DNA of 47,420 bases from an uncultured candidate division WPS-2 bacterium (GTDB lineage: Bacteria; Vulcanimicrobiota; Vulcanimicrobiia; Vulcanimicrobiales; Vulcanimicrobiaceae): positions 1 to 47,420 of the forward strand of contig CALEYW010000081.1 in the NCBI GenBank assembly GCA_937927945.1, given 5' to 3'. The notes under the pieces are model-generated. The model made no database searches, had not been told where the DNA came from, and worked only from the letters and a program-made list of their open reading frames with translations. A program made the translations under genes and the position numbers. This document shows, one piece after another, positions 9,055 to 17,946 of this stretch; the first letter of the stretch is position 1, and the number at the start of each line of letters is the position of its first letter.

Positions 9055-9168
9055 GTGCCCGACTATTATGCAATTCCCCTGTTTCTGGTCGTCCTGTCGC
9101 TGGCGCTCGTCGCCGTGATCTATTGGGGCGGCTTCGTCGAAGAGCGCCGCAACGGCCGTACCGGCTAA
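9055..9168 (+). CDS. Putative small single-pass membrane protein (37 aa)
   Basis: A GTG-initiated frame encodes 37 residues beginning PDYYAIP after the start. One strong hydrophobic helix spans about residues 7-25 (PLFLVVLSLALVAVIYWGG), followed by a basic, polar tail (FVEERRNGRTG). A GAAAG sequence lies about 9 nt upstream. The orientation of charges would place the C-terminus in the cytoplasm. It is isolated on the plus strand between minus-strand genes, and no family was recognised. The clean helix-plus-positive-tail layout in a GC-rich region, with a TAA stop, favours a real small protein, but the evidence is modest. Confidence 0.4.
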   Translation: MPDYYAIPLFLVVLSLALVAVIYWGGFVEERRNGRTG

Positions 9169-9478
9169 CCCGCAGAGCGTCGCGGTCGACGACGACGACA
9201 TCTGCGTGACGAACTAGGCTTACCGCAAACCCCTGCAAGCCGCGACCGCGGCGACGACCTGCCCGCGCCGGGTCCGATCGATCGACTGGACCCGGCCGCC
9301 AATTCGCCCGTCGCCATCGCCGCCTGTTTGGCTGCGGCGGACTGCTGCTCCACGGCGGCAGCGACCGGCAGGATCGCCGAGGTGATGGCGTGGGTCGTTG
9401 GTCCGCATAAAGAATGAGAGCCGCGGTCGCACGAGCGCGGCTCTCACGAGCGGGAAGCGATTCTGAGTTGGCCGCCCG
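9169..9478. other. 310-nt intergenic region
   Basis: Apart from the strong hairpin at 9415-9446 nothing convincing is seen. The reading frames here lack recognisable protein features and have no good ribosome sites, and no RNA family was recognised. Confidence 0.5.
9405..9446 (-). terminator. Rho-independent terminator of the sdh operon
   Basis: A perfect 11-bp stem, TGAGAGCCGCG (9415-9425) with CGCGGCTCTCA (9436-9446), encloses a 10-nt loop. Read on the minus strand it is followed by ATTCTTTAT. It lies 33 nt past the stop of the last sdh gene. Confidence 0.88.
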
Positions 9479-10429
9479 TTAGGCGACGTGCGCCGGGGCC
9501 AGGTCGTGCTGCTGCAGCACCAGGCCCGGCGAGTTGATGTGCTTGTTCATGCCGAGCAGTGAGGGGTCGATGCCCAGCGCCAAACCGACGAGCTGCGGGA
9601 GATGGAAGATCGGGAGATCGGTGCGGCCCCAACGCGCGACCGAGTCGGCCTGATAGCCGTCGAGCGCGAGATGGCAGAGCGGGCAGGGCGTGAGCACGGC
9701 TTCGGCGCCTTGATCCTTCGCCATGCGCATGTTCTGACCGACCATGTTGGCGGCGATCCCGTCCTTCTCGAGCTGGACGTGGAAGCCGCAGCAGCGCGTC
9801 TTTCCGGCGTAGTCGACGGCCTCACCGCCGAGCGCCTCGATGAGGTCTTCGAGCGAGTGCGGATTGCGCGCCGACTCCCAGCCGTTGACCGATTCCGGGC
9901 GGATGATGTGGCAGCCGTAGAAGGCCGCGACCTTGAGCCCGTTGAGCGGGTTGACGACCATCTTCTTGAGCTCGTCCAGACCGATGTCGTCGATCAGCAG
10001 CCAGAGCAGGTGGCGAACCATCACCGTGCCGTCGTACTTGGCGCCGAACTTCGCGAGGATCGTGTTGGCTTGGCCCATGTGGCCTTCGTCCTCGAGCAGC
10101 TCCTTGTTCGCGGCGCGCATGTGGCCCGTGCAGGTGGAGCAGATCGTGATCACGTCGTCCAGGCCGAGCGCTTCGGCCTGCGCGTACGTGCGGGCGTTCA
10201 GCACGCGCGCGACGTCGCGGTTCGTGTCGTTGAGGACCGACGCGCCGCAGCACGATGCCGCGGTCAGCTCGACGAGCTCGATGCCGAGCCGGTCGGCCAG
10301 GAGCATCGTCGAGTTGAAGAGCTCCTTGCACGACTCTTTAGCGACGCAGCCCGGGAAGAAGCCGTACTTGCGCATCTGCGCGGACTTCGATTTGCCCTTG
10401 ATCGCGGGCTTGTCCATTACAGCGGTCAT
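9479..10429 (-). CDS. sdhE: Succinate dehydrogenase/fumarate reductase E-type subunit, cysteine-rich CCG-domain protein (HdrB-like)
   Basis: Predicted 316-aa protein with two CCG domains like heterodisulfide reductase subunit B. Domain one shows C28 in FFPGC, the CC pair at 60-61 in ASCCGAS and CSTCTGH (C97, C100). Domain two shows YGCHIIRP, RCCGFH and CPLCHL. In E-type complexes this subunit carries an unusual Fe-S centre and takes the place of cytochrome b anchors in passing electrons to quinone at the membrane. It has no membrane helix, as usual for the type. Its ATG overlaps the stop of sdhB (ATGA), and the operon terminator follows. The name sdhE here means the E-type anchor subunit, not the flavinylation factor of the same name. 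Confidence 0.88.
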   Translation of the reverse strand: MTAVMDKPAIKGKSKSAQMRKYGFFPGCVAKESCKELFNSTMLLADRLGIELVELTAASCCGASVLNDTNRDVARVLNARTYAQAEALGLDDVITICSTCTGHMRAANKELLEDEGHMGQANTILAKFGAKYDGTVMVRHLLWLLIDDIGLDELKKMVVNPLNGLKVAAFYGCHIIRPESVNGWESARNPHSLEDLIEALGGEAVDYAGKTRCCGFHVQLEKDGIAANMVGQNMRMAKDQGAEAVLTPCPLCHLALDGYQADSVARWGRTDLPIFHLPQLVGLALGIDPSLLGMNKHINSPGLVLQQHDLAPAHVA

Positions 10430-11385
10430 TTGAGTACCGGAGCCTCCAGGGTGTCGAAAATGGTCCGAATCTCGTCGACCTTCGGAACGGGCTTGAGGAA
10501 GAGCGGCGGGATCTTGCCGGCCAGTGCCAGGCGAATACCGAACGGGGCGACCTTGATCAGGCCTTTGATGTTGAACCGGCCGACGGTGCCTTGAATGACC
10601 TCGGTCTCGTGCAGCATCCCGGTCTGTTTGATCGTCTTCGCGACGACGAGCGCGTGGCGCGGGCCGGCGGCGTCGGTGATGCCTTCCTCGATCGTCGCGC
10701 GTTTGACGGCGATGATGTCGTCGTGCGGGTCGACGTGTTTGGGGCAGTACGAACACGCGTAGCAGTGCGCGCACAGCCACAAGTAATCGTCGCTGATCTG
10801 CGCCGCGCGCTCTTTGCGCTTCGAGTCACGCACGTCTTCGATGAAGCGGTACGCGTACGCAATCGCGGCCGGACCGGCGAACGCCGGATCGACCGAGACG
10901 ACCGGGCAGAGCGCGTAGCAGGTTGCGCACATCACGCAGTTCGCGACGGCGACGAGCTTGTGCATGTCCTCGGGGGACACGCGTCGTTCGGTGGTGTGGT
11001 CCTCGTCGCGGTCCTTCGGCTGCAGGTACGGTTTGAGCCGCGTGTACTTGTCCCAGAACGGGTCCATGTGGACGACGAGGTCCTTCATGGGCTGGAAGTT
11101 CGGCATCGGATCGATCGCGATCGAGCGGTCCGACTTGAGCACCGAGCGGACCGGCGTCTTGCACGCCAGGCCCGTCGTGCCGTTGATGTTCATCGAACAC
11201 GAGCCGCAGATCGCCGAGCGGCACGAACGGCGGAACGTGATCGAACCGTCGATCTCTGCCTTCGCGTGTTCCAGCGCGTCGAGCACGGTCGCCGTCTCGG
11301 GGAAGTCGGTGATCTCAACTCGATCGCGGTGCGGAACTTCATCCGTCGCCTGATCGAACCGAAAGATGTCTAGCGTATACGCCAT
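10426..11385 (-). CDS. sdhB: Succinate dehydrogenase/fumarate reductase iron-sulfur subunit
   Basis: Predicted 319-aa subunit carrying the electron relay. The [2Fe-2S] loop is CRSAICGSCSMNING with a further Cys in LACKTP. The [4Fe-4S] and [3Fe-4S] ligands are in CVMCATCYALCP and CAHCYACSYCPKHVDP. It is about 60-80 residues longer than the common subunit; the extra part is a C-terminal tail after residue 240 (KTIKQTGMLHETEV to the end), which may contact the E subunit (inference). It starts 1 nt after the sdhA stop and overlaps sdhE by 4 nt, so all three are made together. Confidence 0.95.
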   Translation of the reverse strand: MAYTLDIFRFDQATDEVPHRDRVEITDFPETATVLDALEHAKAEIDGSITFRRSCRSAICGSCSMNINGTTGLACKTPVRSVLKSDRSIAIDPMPNFQPMKDLVVHMDPFWDKYTRLKPYLQPKDRDEDHTTERRVSPEDMHKLVAVANCVMCATCYALCPVVSVDPAFAGPAAIAYAYRFIEDVRDSKRKERAAQISDDYLWLCAHCYACSYCPKHVDPHDDIIAVKRATIEEGITDAAGPRHALVVAKTIKQTGMLHETEVIQGTVGRFNIKGLIKVAPFGIRLALAGKIPPLFLKPVPKVDEIRTIFDTLEAPVLK

Positions 11386-11386
11386 A

Positions 11387-13072
11387 TTAGTACGTCCGAA
11401 CCGAGGGCTGCCATTTGGTGATGACGACCTTGCGCGAATAGTCGGGCTCGGGGTCAGCGTTCGGGCCCTTGTAGTTCATGCGGGTGTGAACCATCCATTT
11501 TTCGTCGTCGCGCTCGGGGAAGTCGGTGCGCGCTTGCGCGCCGCGCGACTCGGTGCGGTTCTGCGCGCCCAGCATGATCGGCTGCGCGATGTCGGCGAGG
11601 AACTCGGTCTCGAGCGCGCCGACCAGGTCGGTGTTGAACGTCTTGGATTTGTCCTGGACGGTCATCGTCTGCACCATCTCGCGCGCCTGACGAAGTGCGG
11701 TCATCCCGGCCTTGAGCGTCGCGTCGTCGCGGAAGATGAAGGCATGATCGCTCATCGCCTCGTTGATCGCCTTGCGGGCGTGGCTGTGGCGTTCGCCACC
11801 GCTGCGGGCCAGGATGCCGTCGATGCGGTCGCGTTCCGACTGCAGGGTCTTCGTGCTCGGCTTCACGTCGCCGAGGCCCTTGATGTAGTCGGAGGCGTGC
11901 TGGGCCGAACGGGCGCCGAAGACGATCGTCTCGAGCAGCGAGTTGCCGCCCAGGCGATTCGCGCCGTGGACCGAGACGCACGCGCACTCACCGGCGGCGT
12001 AGACGCCGGGGATGCGGGTCGCGCCCCACTTGTCGGTCTCGATTCCGCCCATCGCATAGTGCATGCCGGGCAGGATCGGGATCGGCGTGTCGATCGCGTC
12101 CTTGCCGGTCGCGTCGAGCGCGAGCTCGCGAATCTGCGGCAGGCGCTCGAGGATCTTCTCGCGGCCGAGATGGCGCAGATCGAGGAAGACGCAGCCGTCG
12201 ACGCCGCGCCCTTCCGTGATCTCGGTCCACTCGGCGCGGCTGACCACGTCGCGCGACGCAAGCTCGCCCTTGTTCGGCGCGTACTTGAACATGAAGCGCT
12301 CGCCCTCGGAGTTGAGGAGGTACGCGCCTTCACCGCGCGCCGCTTCGGAGAGCAGCACGCCGTTTTCTTTGAGCGAGGTCGGATGGAACTGGACGAACTC
12401 CATGTCCATCAGCGGAATGCCGGCGCGATACGCGATCGCCATGCCGTCGCCGGTCGAGGCGTAGCCGTTGGTCGTCTTGCGATAGACGCGTCCCAGCCCA
12501 CCGGTCGCGAAGATGGTGGCCTTCGCGGTGACGAGTTCCAGCTCGCCGTTGCGCATGTTGTACGCGACGACGCCGGATCCGACGCCGTCCTCGACGCACA
12601 GCGCCGTCGCGAAGTATTCCTCGTAGACCTTGACGCCGAAGCGCTCCAGCTGTTCCCACAGCGTGTGCAGGATGACGAGGCCGGTCACGTCGGCGGAGTA
12701 GCAGGTGCGCGGCGAACCGGCCCCACCGAACGGACGTTGCGCAATGCGGCCGTCGGGCATGCGGGAGAAGATGCAGCCGCGGTGCTCGAGCCAAATGATT
12801 TGGCGCGGCGCGTCCTCGGCCATCGCTTCGATCGAATCCTGGTCGCCCAGGTAGTCCGACCCCTTCGCGCAGTCGAAGGCGTGGTTCTCCGGCGAGTCTT
12901 CCTCGCGGTTGCCGAGCGCGGCGTTGATGCCGCCTTGAGCGGCGCCGGAATGGCTGCGGACCGGATGCATCTTCGAGACGATCGCAACGTCGGCGCCGCG
13001 TTCAGCGGCTTCGACTGCTGCGCGCATCCCCGCTAGGCCGCCACCGATCACGACGATGTCGTGCTTGATCAC
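11387..13072 (-). CDS. sdhA: Succinate dehydrogenase/fumarate reductase flavoprotein subunit
   Basis: Predicted 561-aa FAD enzyme that interconverts succinate and fumarate. The N-terminal dinucleotide-binding motif is VVIGGGLAGMRAA, and the segment HPVRSHSGAAQGGINAAL holds the His that binds FAD covalently in this family. Further landmarks are QFHPTSL, the active-site region HGANRLGGNSLLE and the C-terminal helical domain. The start is GTG (MIKHDIVV). It is the first gene of sdhA-sdhB-sdhE; a leader of about 115 nt separates it from the GGDEF gene upstream on the same strand. Confidence 0.96.
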   Translation of the reverse strand: MIKHDIVVIGGGLAGMRAAVEAAERGADVAIVSKMHPVRSHSGAAQGGINAALGNREEDSPENHAFDCAKGSDYLGDQDSIEAMAEDAPRQIIWLEHRGCIFSRMPDGRIAQRPFGGAGSPRTCYSADVTGLVILHTLWEQLERFGVKVYEEYFATALCVEDGVGSGVVAYNMRNGELELVTAKATIFATGGLGRVYRKTTNGYASTGDGMAIAYRAGIPLMDMEFVQFHPTSLKENGVLLSEAARGEGAYLLNSEGERFMFKYAPNKGELASRDVVSRAEWTEITEGRGVDGCVFLDLRHLGREKILERLPQIRELALDATGKDAIDTPIPILPGMHYAMGGIETDKWGATRIPGVYAAGECACVSVHGANRLGGNSLLETIVFGARSAQHASDYIKGLGDVKPSTKTLQSERDRIDGILARSGGERHSHARKAINEAMSDHAFIFRDDATLKAGMTALRQAREMVQTMTVQDKSKTFNTDLVGALETEFLADIAQPIMLGAQNRTESRGAQARTDFPERDDEKWMVHTRMNYKGPNADPEPDYSRKVVITKWQPSVRTY

Positions 13073-13188
13073 GTGTTGTTCTCTGCGCCCCTCGTAGAGG
13101 TCGAGTAGTGAGCGGCAAGCCGCTTCGTTTGCCTAAAGCGTATATGGAAATCGCGTTCCGGCGCACCACCTTCGTCGCACAGGCGAAT

Positions 13189-14280
13189 TTACACTGGTTC
13201 GGGAGCGAACCGAAAGCGGTTTTTGCCGGCTTGCTTTGCCTCGTAGAGCGCCCGGTCGGCGGCGGCGAAGAGCGCGGTCGCGTCGGCCCCGTGGCGCGGG
13301 AACAGCGCGATCCCGGCCGAGCATTTCAGATTCGTCGTCGCCAGCGCGCTGTAGAGCCGCCGCAGGACCGCCTCGGCGGCGATCCGGTCGGTCTGCGCCA
13401 TCACGACGACGAACTCGTCGCCCGCATAGCGGGCCACGATGTCGCCGCGGCGTGCCCCGGTCTTGAGCGCATCGGCGAAGCGCCGGAGCGCCTCGTCGCC
13501 GGCATGGTGCCCTTGGCTGTCGTTGATCTTCTTGAGATCGTCGAGGTCCAGGACGAGGAAGGCGAGCGGGGCACCGTACCGCTCGGCGTTGTGCAGTTCG
13601 CGTTCCATGAGGTCCGTAAGCGCGCGGCGGTTGGCAAGGCCGGTCAACGGGTCGGTCGAGGCCAGCCGCTGCGTCTCCTCGAGAAGCCGCTTGGTCTCGC
13701 TGTAGAGCCGGGCATTCTCCATGGCGATTGCCGCCTGCGCCGCGAAGTCGAGCAGCATGCGCAGCTGCGTCTCGGTGATCTCCGGCTCGGGCGGGCGGTC
13801 GACGTACAGGATGCCTCGGACCGTGTTCCGGCTGATCAGCGGGAGCATGCAGTAGGTGCCTTGGACGTCGACGAGCGGGCTCTCCACGTCGTCCTCGACG
13901 CCGAAGCTGAATTCCGACGTCCCGGCCACCATTGCCTCGAACGGGCCGGAATGGCGCATCGCCTCGGGATCCCGGCTCGGGACCACGGTCCCGTTCAGCT
14001 CCGTCTCGAGCCGGCGGCTGGCGACGCCGTCGCGCACCTCGAACAGGACGACCCGGCCGAAACGGAGCGCCTCGTGGACGCCGCGCAGGACCGTCGCCAG
14101 GATGTCGTCGATCTCGAGCGTGGAGTTCATCGTGGAGAACACCTGCTGCAAGACGAACAGCTCGGAATTCTGCTGTTGGTACTCGTCCCGCTCTGCCTCG
14201 AGCATGGCGACGCGACGGCGCAGCTCCGCAAGCTCCGCCCGGAGCGCGGTCAGATCGACGTTCGCGATGTCCGGAGGCAC
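13189..14280 (-). CDS. GAF-GGDEF diguanylate cyclase
   Basis: Predicted 363-aa cytoplasmic signalling enzyme with a GTG start. Residues 8 to about 45 form a coiled coil (LRAELAELRRRVAMLEAERDE in heptads). A GAF sensor covers about 45-200. A second helix (AIAMENARLYSETKRLLEE) leads into the GGDEF domain from about 205. The active-site motif reads YAGDEF, and RRGD five residues before it supplies the RxxD inhibitory site, so an active cyclase under c-di-GMP feedback is predicted. It lies between sdhA and dnaE, divergent from dnaE with 114 nt between starts. No link to its neighbours is obvious. Confidence 0.92.
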   Translation of the reverse strand: MPPDIANVDLTALRAELAELRRRVAMLEAERDEYQQQNSELFVLQQVFSTMNSTLEIDDILATVLRGVHEALRFGRVVLFEVRDGVASRRLETELNGTVVPSRDPEAMRHSGPFEAMVAGTSEFSFGVEDDVESPLVDVQGTYCMLPLISRNTVRGILYVDRPPEPEITETQLRMLLDFAAQAAIAMENARLYSETKRLLEETQRLASTDPLTGLANRRALTDLMERELHNAERYGAPLAFLVLDLDDLKKINDSQGHHAGDEALRRFADALKTGARRGDIVARYAGDEFVVVMAQTDRIAAEAVLRRLYSALATTNLKCSAGIALFPRHGADATALFAAADRALYEAKQAGKNRFRFAPEPV

Positions 14281-14394
14281 GGGTCCGAAAACTTCCGGCT
14301 CTGGGGGAGGGTTGTCGCTCGCAGGGTGCCGATACGGTTCTCAGGTATCTGGTGAGTTTCCCGCGCCCGTCTGCCAGCCAAGGTTAGCTTTTCG

Positions 14395-17300
14395 TTGAGT
14401 TCGTTCGTCCATCTGCACGTACACAGCGAGTATTCGCTGCTCGACGGCGCCTGTCGCGTCGACTCGCTCTGCAAGAAGACGGCCGACGAGGGCGCCCCAG
14501 GCATCGCCTTGACCGATCACGGCGTCATGTTCGGCGCGGTCGAGTTCCACGACACCGCGAAGAAGAAGTACGGCCTCACGCCGATCATCGGGTGCGAGGC
14601 CTACATCGCGCCGCGCGGCCGGCTCGACCGGACGGTCCGCGACGAAGCCCACATCACGCTCCTGGCCGCCAGCGACGTCGGCTACAAGAATCTGACCACG
14701 CTGATCTCCAAAGGCTTCCTCGAAGGCTACTACTACAAGCCACGGATCGACATGGATCTGCTCGCGCGACACAACGAAGGGCTCATCGTCCTCTCGGGCT
14801 GCATGTCGTCCCTGGTCGCCGCGCCGCTCCTGAAGAACGACTATGAGACGGCGAAGAAGAACGCCAAGATGTTCGGCGAGATCTTCGGCGACCGGTTCTA
14901 CATCGAGATCATGCGTCACGGGATGCCCGAAGAGGACGCGATCAACGCCGGGCTGATCAAGATCGCCCGCGAGCTCGAAATGCCGCTGGTCGCGACCAAC
15001 GATTCGCATTACCTCACCCAAGGCGACGCGCAGGCCCACGACGTCCTGCTCTGCATCGGCACCGGGAAGACCGTCCAGGACACGAACCGGATGAAGTTCT
15101 TCTCGGACCAGTTCTACGTGAAGTCGGCGGAAGAGATGCGTGAGCTCTTCGCCGACATCCCGGAAGCCTGCGACAACACGCTGGAAATCGTCAAGCGCAT
15201 CGATATCTCCATCCCAGAGAAGATCTTTTATCTCCCGGACTTTCCAGTTCCACGGCGCTCCGCCCCAGGCTCCGCGCCCCCCACGCCTGCGGCGCGGGGC
15301 CCCCAAACGCCCGGCGCCGTCGACATGTTCGACGCCGAAGATTCCCCGGGGGGCGCCGAAACAACCCCGCTGCAGACGGCCGAGGAGTACCTTCGCGAGG
15401 TTTGTGAAGAGGGCTTCATCGCGCGCTACGGCGCGGAGCGGGCGAAGAACGACGTCGCGCTGCGCGAGCGGCTGGACTACGAGCTCGGCGTCATCAACAC
15501 GATGGGGTTCGCGTCGTACTTCCTCATCGTGTGGGACTTCATCAAGTACGCCCGCGACCAGGACATCCCGGTCGGCCCGGGCCGCGGCTCCGCGGTCGGT
15601 TCGGTCGTCTCGTATTGCCTGCGCATCACCGACCTCGACCCGATCAAGTTCGGGCTGATCTTCGAGCGCTTTCTCAATCCCGAGCGCATCTCGATGCCCG
15701 ACATCGACACCGACTTCTGCGTGGAGCGGCGCGACGAAGTCATCGCCTACGTCACCCAGAAGTACGGCAAAGAGCGCGTCGCGCAGATCGTCACGTTCGG
15801 GACGATGGCGGCGCGCGCGGCGATTCGCGATGCGGGTCGCGCGCTCGGCGTCCCGCTGCCCGACGTCGATCGCGTCGCGAAGCTGATCCCCTCCGGACCG
15901 GGCGGGCTGACGATCGCGCAGGCGCTCGACCAGATCCCGGAAGTCGGCGTCCTCTACAATCACGACCCGCAGATCCGCAAGCTGCTCGACACCGCGAAGT
16001 CCATCGAGGGTCTGGCGCGTCACGCCTCGACCCATGCGGCCGGCGTCGTGATCTCGAAGAACCCGCTGACCGACCACGTCCCGCTGGTGCGCATCGGCGA
16101 CGACGACGTGAACACGCAGTACGACATGAACATGGTCGAGCGGATCGGCCTGCTCAAGATGGATTTCCTCGGCCTGCGCAACCTCACGGTGATGAAGGCC
16201 GCGTCCGACGAGATCAAGCGCACGGTCGATCCCGCGTTCGACCTGGCGACGATCCCGGACGACGACAAGAAGACCTACGACATGCTGAGCCGCGGCGAGA
16301 CGCTCGGCGTGTTCCAGATGGAATCCGACGGGATGACGCGGGTGAGCGTCGATCTGAAACCGTCGCGGCTCGAGGATATCATCGCGCTGGTCGCGCTGTA
16401 TCGACCCGGACCGATGGAGTGGATCCCGCAGTACATCGCGGTCAAGCACGGGCGCACGAAACCGACGTACGTGCACCCGAAGCTCGAGGCGATTCTCGGC
16501 GACACGTACGGGATCGCCATGTACCAGGAGTCCATCATGCAGATCGTGCGCGACTGCGCCGGTTTCTCGATGGGGCAAGCCGACGAGCTGCGCAAGGTCG
16601 TCGGGAAGAAGCAGAAAGACAAGATCCCGGTCTACAAAGAGAAGTTCCTCGCCGGCTGCGGCGAGAACGGGATCGGTCCCGACGTCGCCGAGCAGATCTT
16701 CGCGTTCATCGAGCCGTTCGCCGGGTACGGCTTCAACAAGGCGCACGCGACGGCGTACGGCTGGATCGCGTATCAGACGGCCTATCTGAAGGCGAACTTT
16801 CCGCTGCAGTATCTCGCCGCGCTGATGTCGTCGGTGCGCGACAAGACCGACAAGCTCGTCGAGTACATCGACGAGGCGAAGAAGATGGGCATCCCCGTTC
16901 TGCCGCCCGACGTCAACGCGTCGCTGGTCGATTTCGCCGTCGTCGGCGAACAGATTCGCTTCGGGCTGGCCGCGATCAAAGGCGTCGGCGAGAACGCGGT
17001 GCGGTCGATCCTCACGACGCGCCAGAGCGGCGGGCCGTTCGCCGACCTGTTCGATCTCGTCCAGCGAGTCGACATCAAGGCGGTCAACCGCAAAGTCTAC
17101 GAAGCGCTGATCAAGTGCGGCGCGCTCGATACGCTTCCCGGCAACCGCGCGCAGCAACTCGACGCGCTCGAGACGGCGCTCGAGGTCGCATCGCGCGAAG
17201 CGCGCGACCGCGAGCTCGGCCAGGCGTCGTTGTTCGGGATGATCGAGGAACCGCATCCGGCGCTCAAGCCGTCGCTGCGTCCGCTGCCGGCGCCCTCGAC

Positions 17301-17946
17301 GATGGAACAGCTCGGCTGGGAGAAGGAGACGCTGGGGATCTTCGTCTCCGGTCATCCGCTGGCCGACGTGGCCGACGCGCTGGCGCGTACGGGCGCGGTT
17401 TTGGTGCGCGACCTGCGCGCCGTCGAGGACGACGCGCAGGTGAAGGTCGCCGGTCTGATCACCGCCGTGCGGCGCACGATGACCAAAGCGCAGTCGCAGA
17501 TGCTGATCGCGACGATCGAAGACACGACCGGCGCCATCGAGTGCGTCGTGTTCCCGAAGCAGTACGGCGAGCTGCAGGCGCGCTTCGTCGAGGACGCGAT
17601 CGTCGTCATCACCGGGCGGTTGCGCCAGCGCGAGCGGCGCGGCGCCGTGCCGGGCGACGAAGCACCGGTCGACCTCAACGTCTCGGTCAACGACGTGCAG
17701 CCCTTCGATCGCAGCGCGGCGCTGCGAGCCGCGCCCGCGGCACCGGCCGGCTGGCACGTCACCGTGCGGTCGCGCGAGCACATCGACCGGCTCGCGACGC
17801 TGATCTCGGAATGGCCCGGGACGACGCCGCTGATCCTGCACATCAACGGCTCAGAAGTCCAGCGCGGCGTCGCGAGCGACCGGCGGGTCGGCGAACGGCT
17901 TGCCGCGATCGTCGGCGACCGTTACGTCGAGGAAGGGGCACCGTGA
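14395..17946 (+). CDS. dnaE: DNA polymerase III subunit alpha
   Basis: Predicted 1183-aa replicative polymerase. The TTG start gives FVHLHVHSEYSLLDG, the first PHP-domain metal motif, preceded by AAGG. The PHP domain spans about 1-270. The palm has MPDIDTDF with catalytic D436 and D438, followed by RRDEVIAYVTQKYG. Helix-hairpin-helix and C-terminal OB-fold regions (VKVAGLITAVRRT) are present, so this is the DnaE1 type. A Pro/Ala/Gly-rich insert of about 40 residues (roughly 287-326) interrupts the segment just after LPDFPVP, where other DnaE proteins pass directly to the next helix; it is reported separately. The last four bases GTGA are shared with the start of an S41 peptidase gene, beginning a long coupled operon. 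Confidence 0.96.
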   Translation: MSSFVHLHVHSEYSLLDGACRVDSLCKKTADEGAPGIALTDHGVMFGAVEFHDTAKKKYGLTPIIGCEAYIAPRGRLDRTVRDEAHITLLAASDVGYKNLTTLISKGFLEGYYYKPRIDMDLLARHNEGLIVLSGCMSSLVAAPLLKNDYETAKKNAKMFGEIFGDRFYIEIMRHGMPEEDAINAGLIKIARELEMPLVATNDSHYLTQGDAQAHDVLLCIGTGKTVQDTNRMKFFSDQFYVKSAEEMRELFADIPEACDNTLEIVKRIDISIPEKIFYLPDFPVPRRSAPGSAPPTPAARGPQTPGAVDMFDAEDSPGGAETTPLQTAEEYLREVCEEGFIARYGAERAKNDVALRERLDYELGVINTMGFASYFLIVWDFIKYARDQDIPVGPGRGSAVGSVVSYCLRITDLDPIKFGLIFERFLNPERISMPDIDTDFCVERRDEVIAYVTQKYGKERVAQIVTFGTMAARAAIRDAGRALGVPLPDVDRVAKLIPSGPGGLTIAQALDQIPEVGVLYNHDPQIRKLLDTAKSIEGLARHASTHAAGVVISKNPLTDHVPLVRIGDDDVNTQYDMNMVERIGLLKMDFLGLRNLTVMKAASDEIKRTVDPAFDLATIPDDDKKTYDMLSRGETLGVFQMESDGMTRVSVDLKPSRLEDIIALVALYRPGPMEWIPQYIAVKHGRTKPTYVHPKLEAILGDTYGIAMYQESIMQIVRDCAGFSMGQADELRKVVGKKQKDKIPVYKEKFLAGCGENGIGPDVAEQIFAFIEPFAGYGFNKAHATAYGWIAYQTAYLKANFPLQYLAALMSSVRDKTDKLVEYIDEAKKMGIPVLPPDVNASLVDFAVVGEQIRFGLAAIKGVGENAVRSILTTRQSGGPFADLFDLVQRVDIKAVNRKVYEALIKCGALDTLPGNRAQQLDALETALEVASREARDRELGQASLFGMIEEPHPALKPSLRPLPAPSTMEQLGWEKETLGIFVSGHPLADVADALARTGAVLVRDLRAVEDDAQVKVAGLITAVRRTMTKAQSQMLIATIEDTTGAIECVVFPKQYGELQARFVEDAIVVITGRLRQRERRGAVPGDEAPVDLNVSVNDVQPFDRSAALRAAPAAPAGWHVTVRSREHIDRLATLISEWPGTTPLILHINGSEVQRGVASDRRVGERLAAIVGDRYVEEGAP
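15250..15372 (+). repeat. GC-rich palindrome-bearing in-frame insertion within dnaE
   Basis: About 120 nt inside dnaE have a composition unlike the flanks, with runs of C and G such as GCGCCCCCCACG and GGGGCCCCC. CCGCGCC (15272-15278) pairs with GGCGCGG (15291-15297). Translation gives low-complexity sequence (RRSAPGSAPPTPAARGPQTP) followed by an acidic patch (DMFDAEDSPGG). The length is a multiple of three at the protein level. A partly similar string, CAGGCTGCGCCCCCGGGG, occurs on the minus strand at about 42546-42563 in an intergenic gap, hinting at a dispersed GC-rich repeat family; two short look-alikes are weak evidence. Confidence 0.45.

Noticed and set aside
14341..17841. A reading frame of over 1100 codons antisense to dnaE, and another of about 1200 codons on the plus strand starting inside dnaE
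   Set aside because: High-GC coding DNA keeps other frames open. The antisense frame has Arg/Asp-rich composition and no domain, while dnaE in the plus frame is unmistakable. Only the last part of the long plus frame (from 17943) is a real gene, the S41 peptidase.
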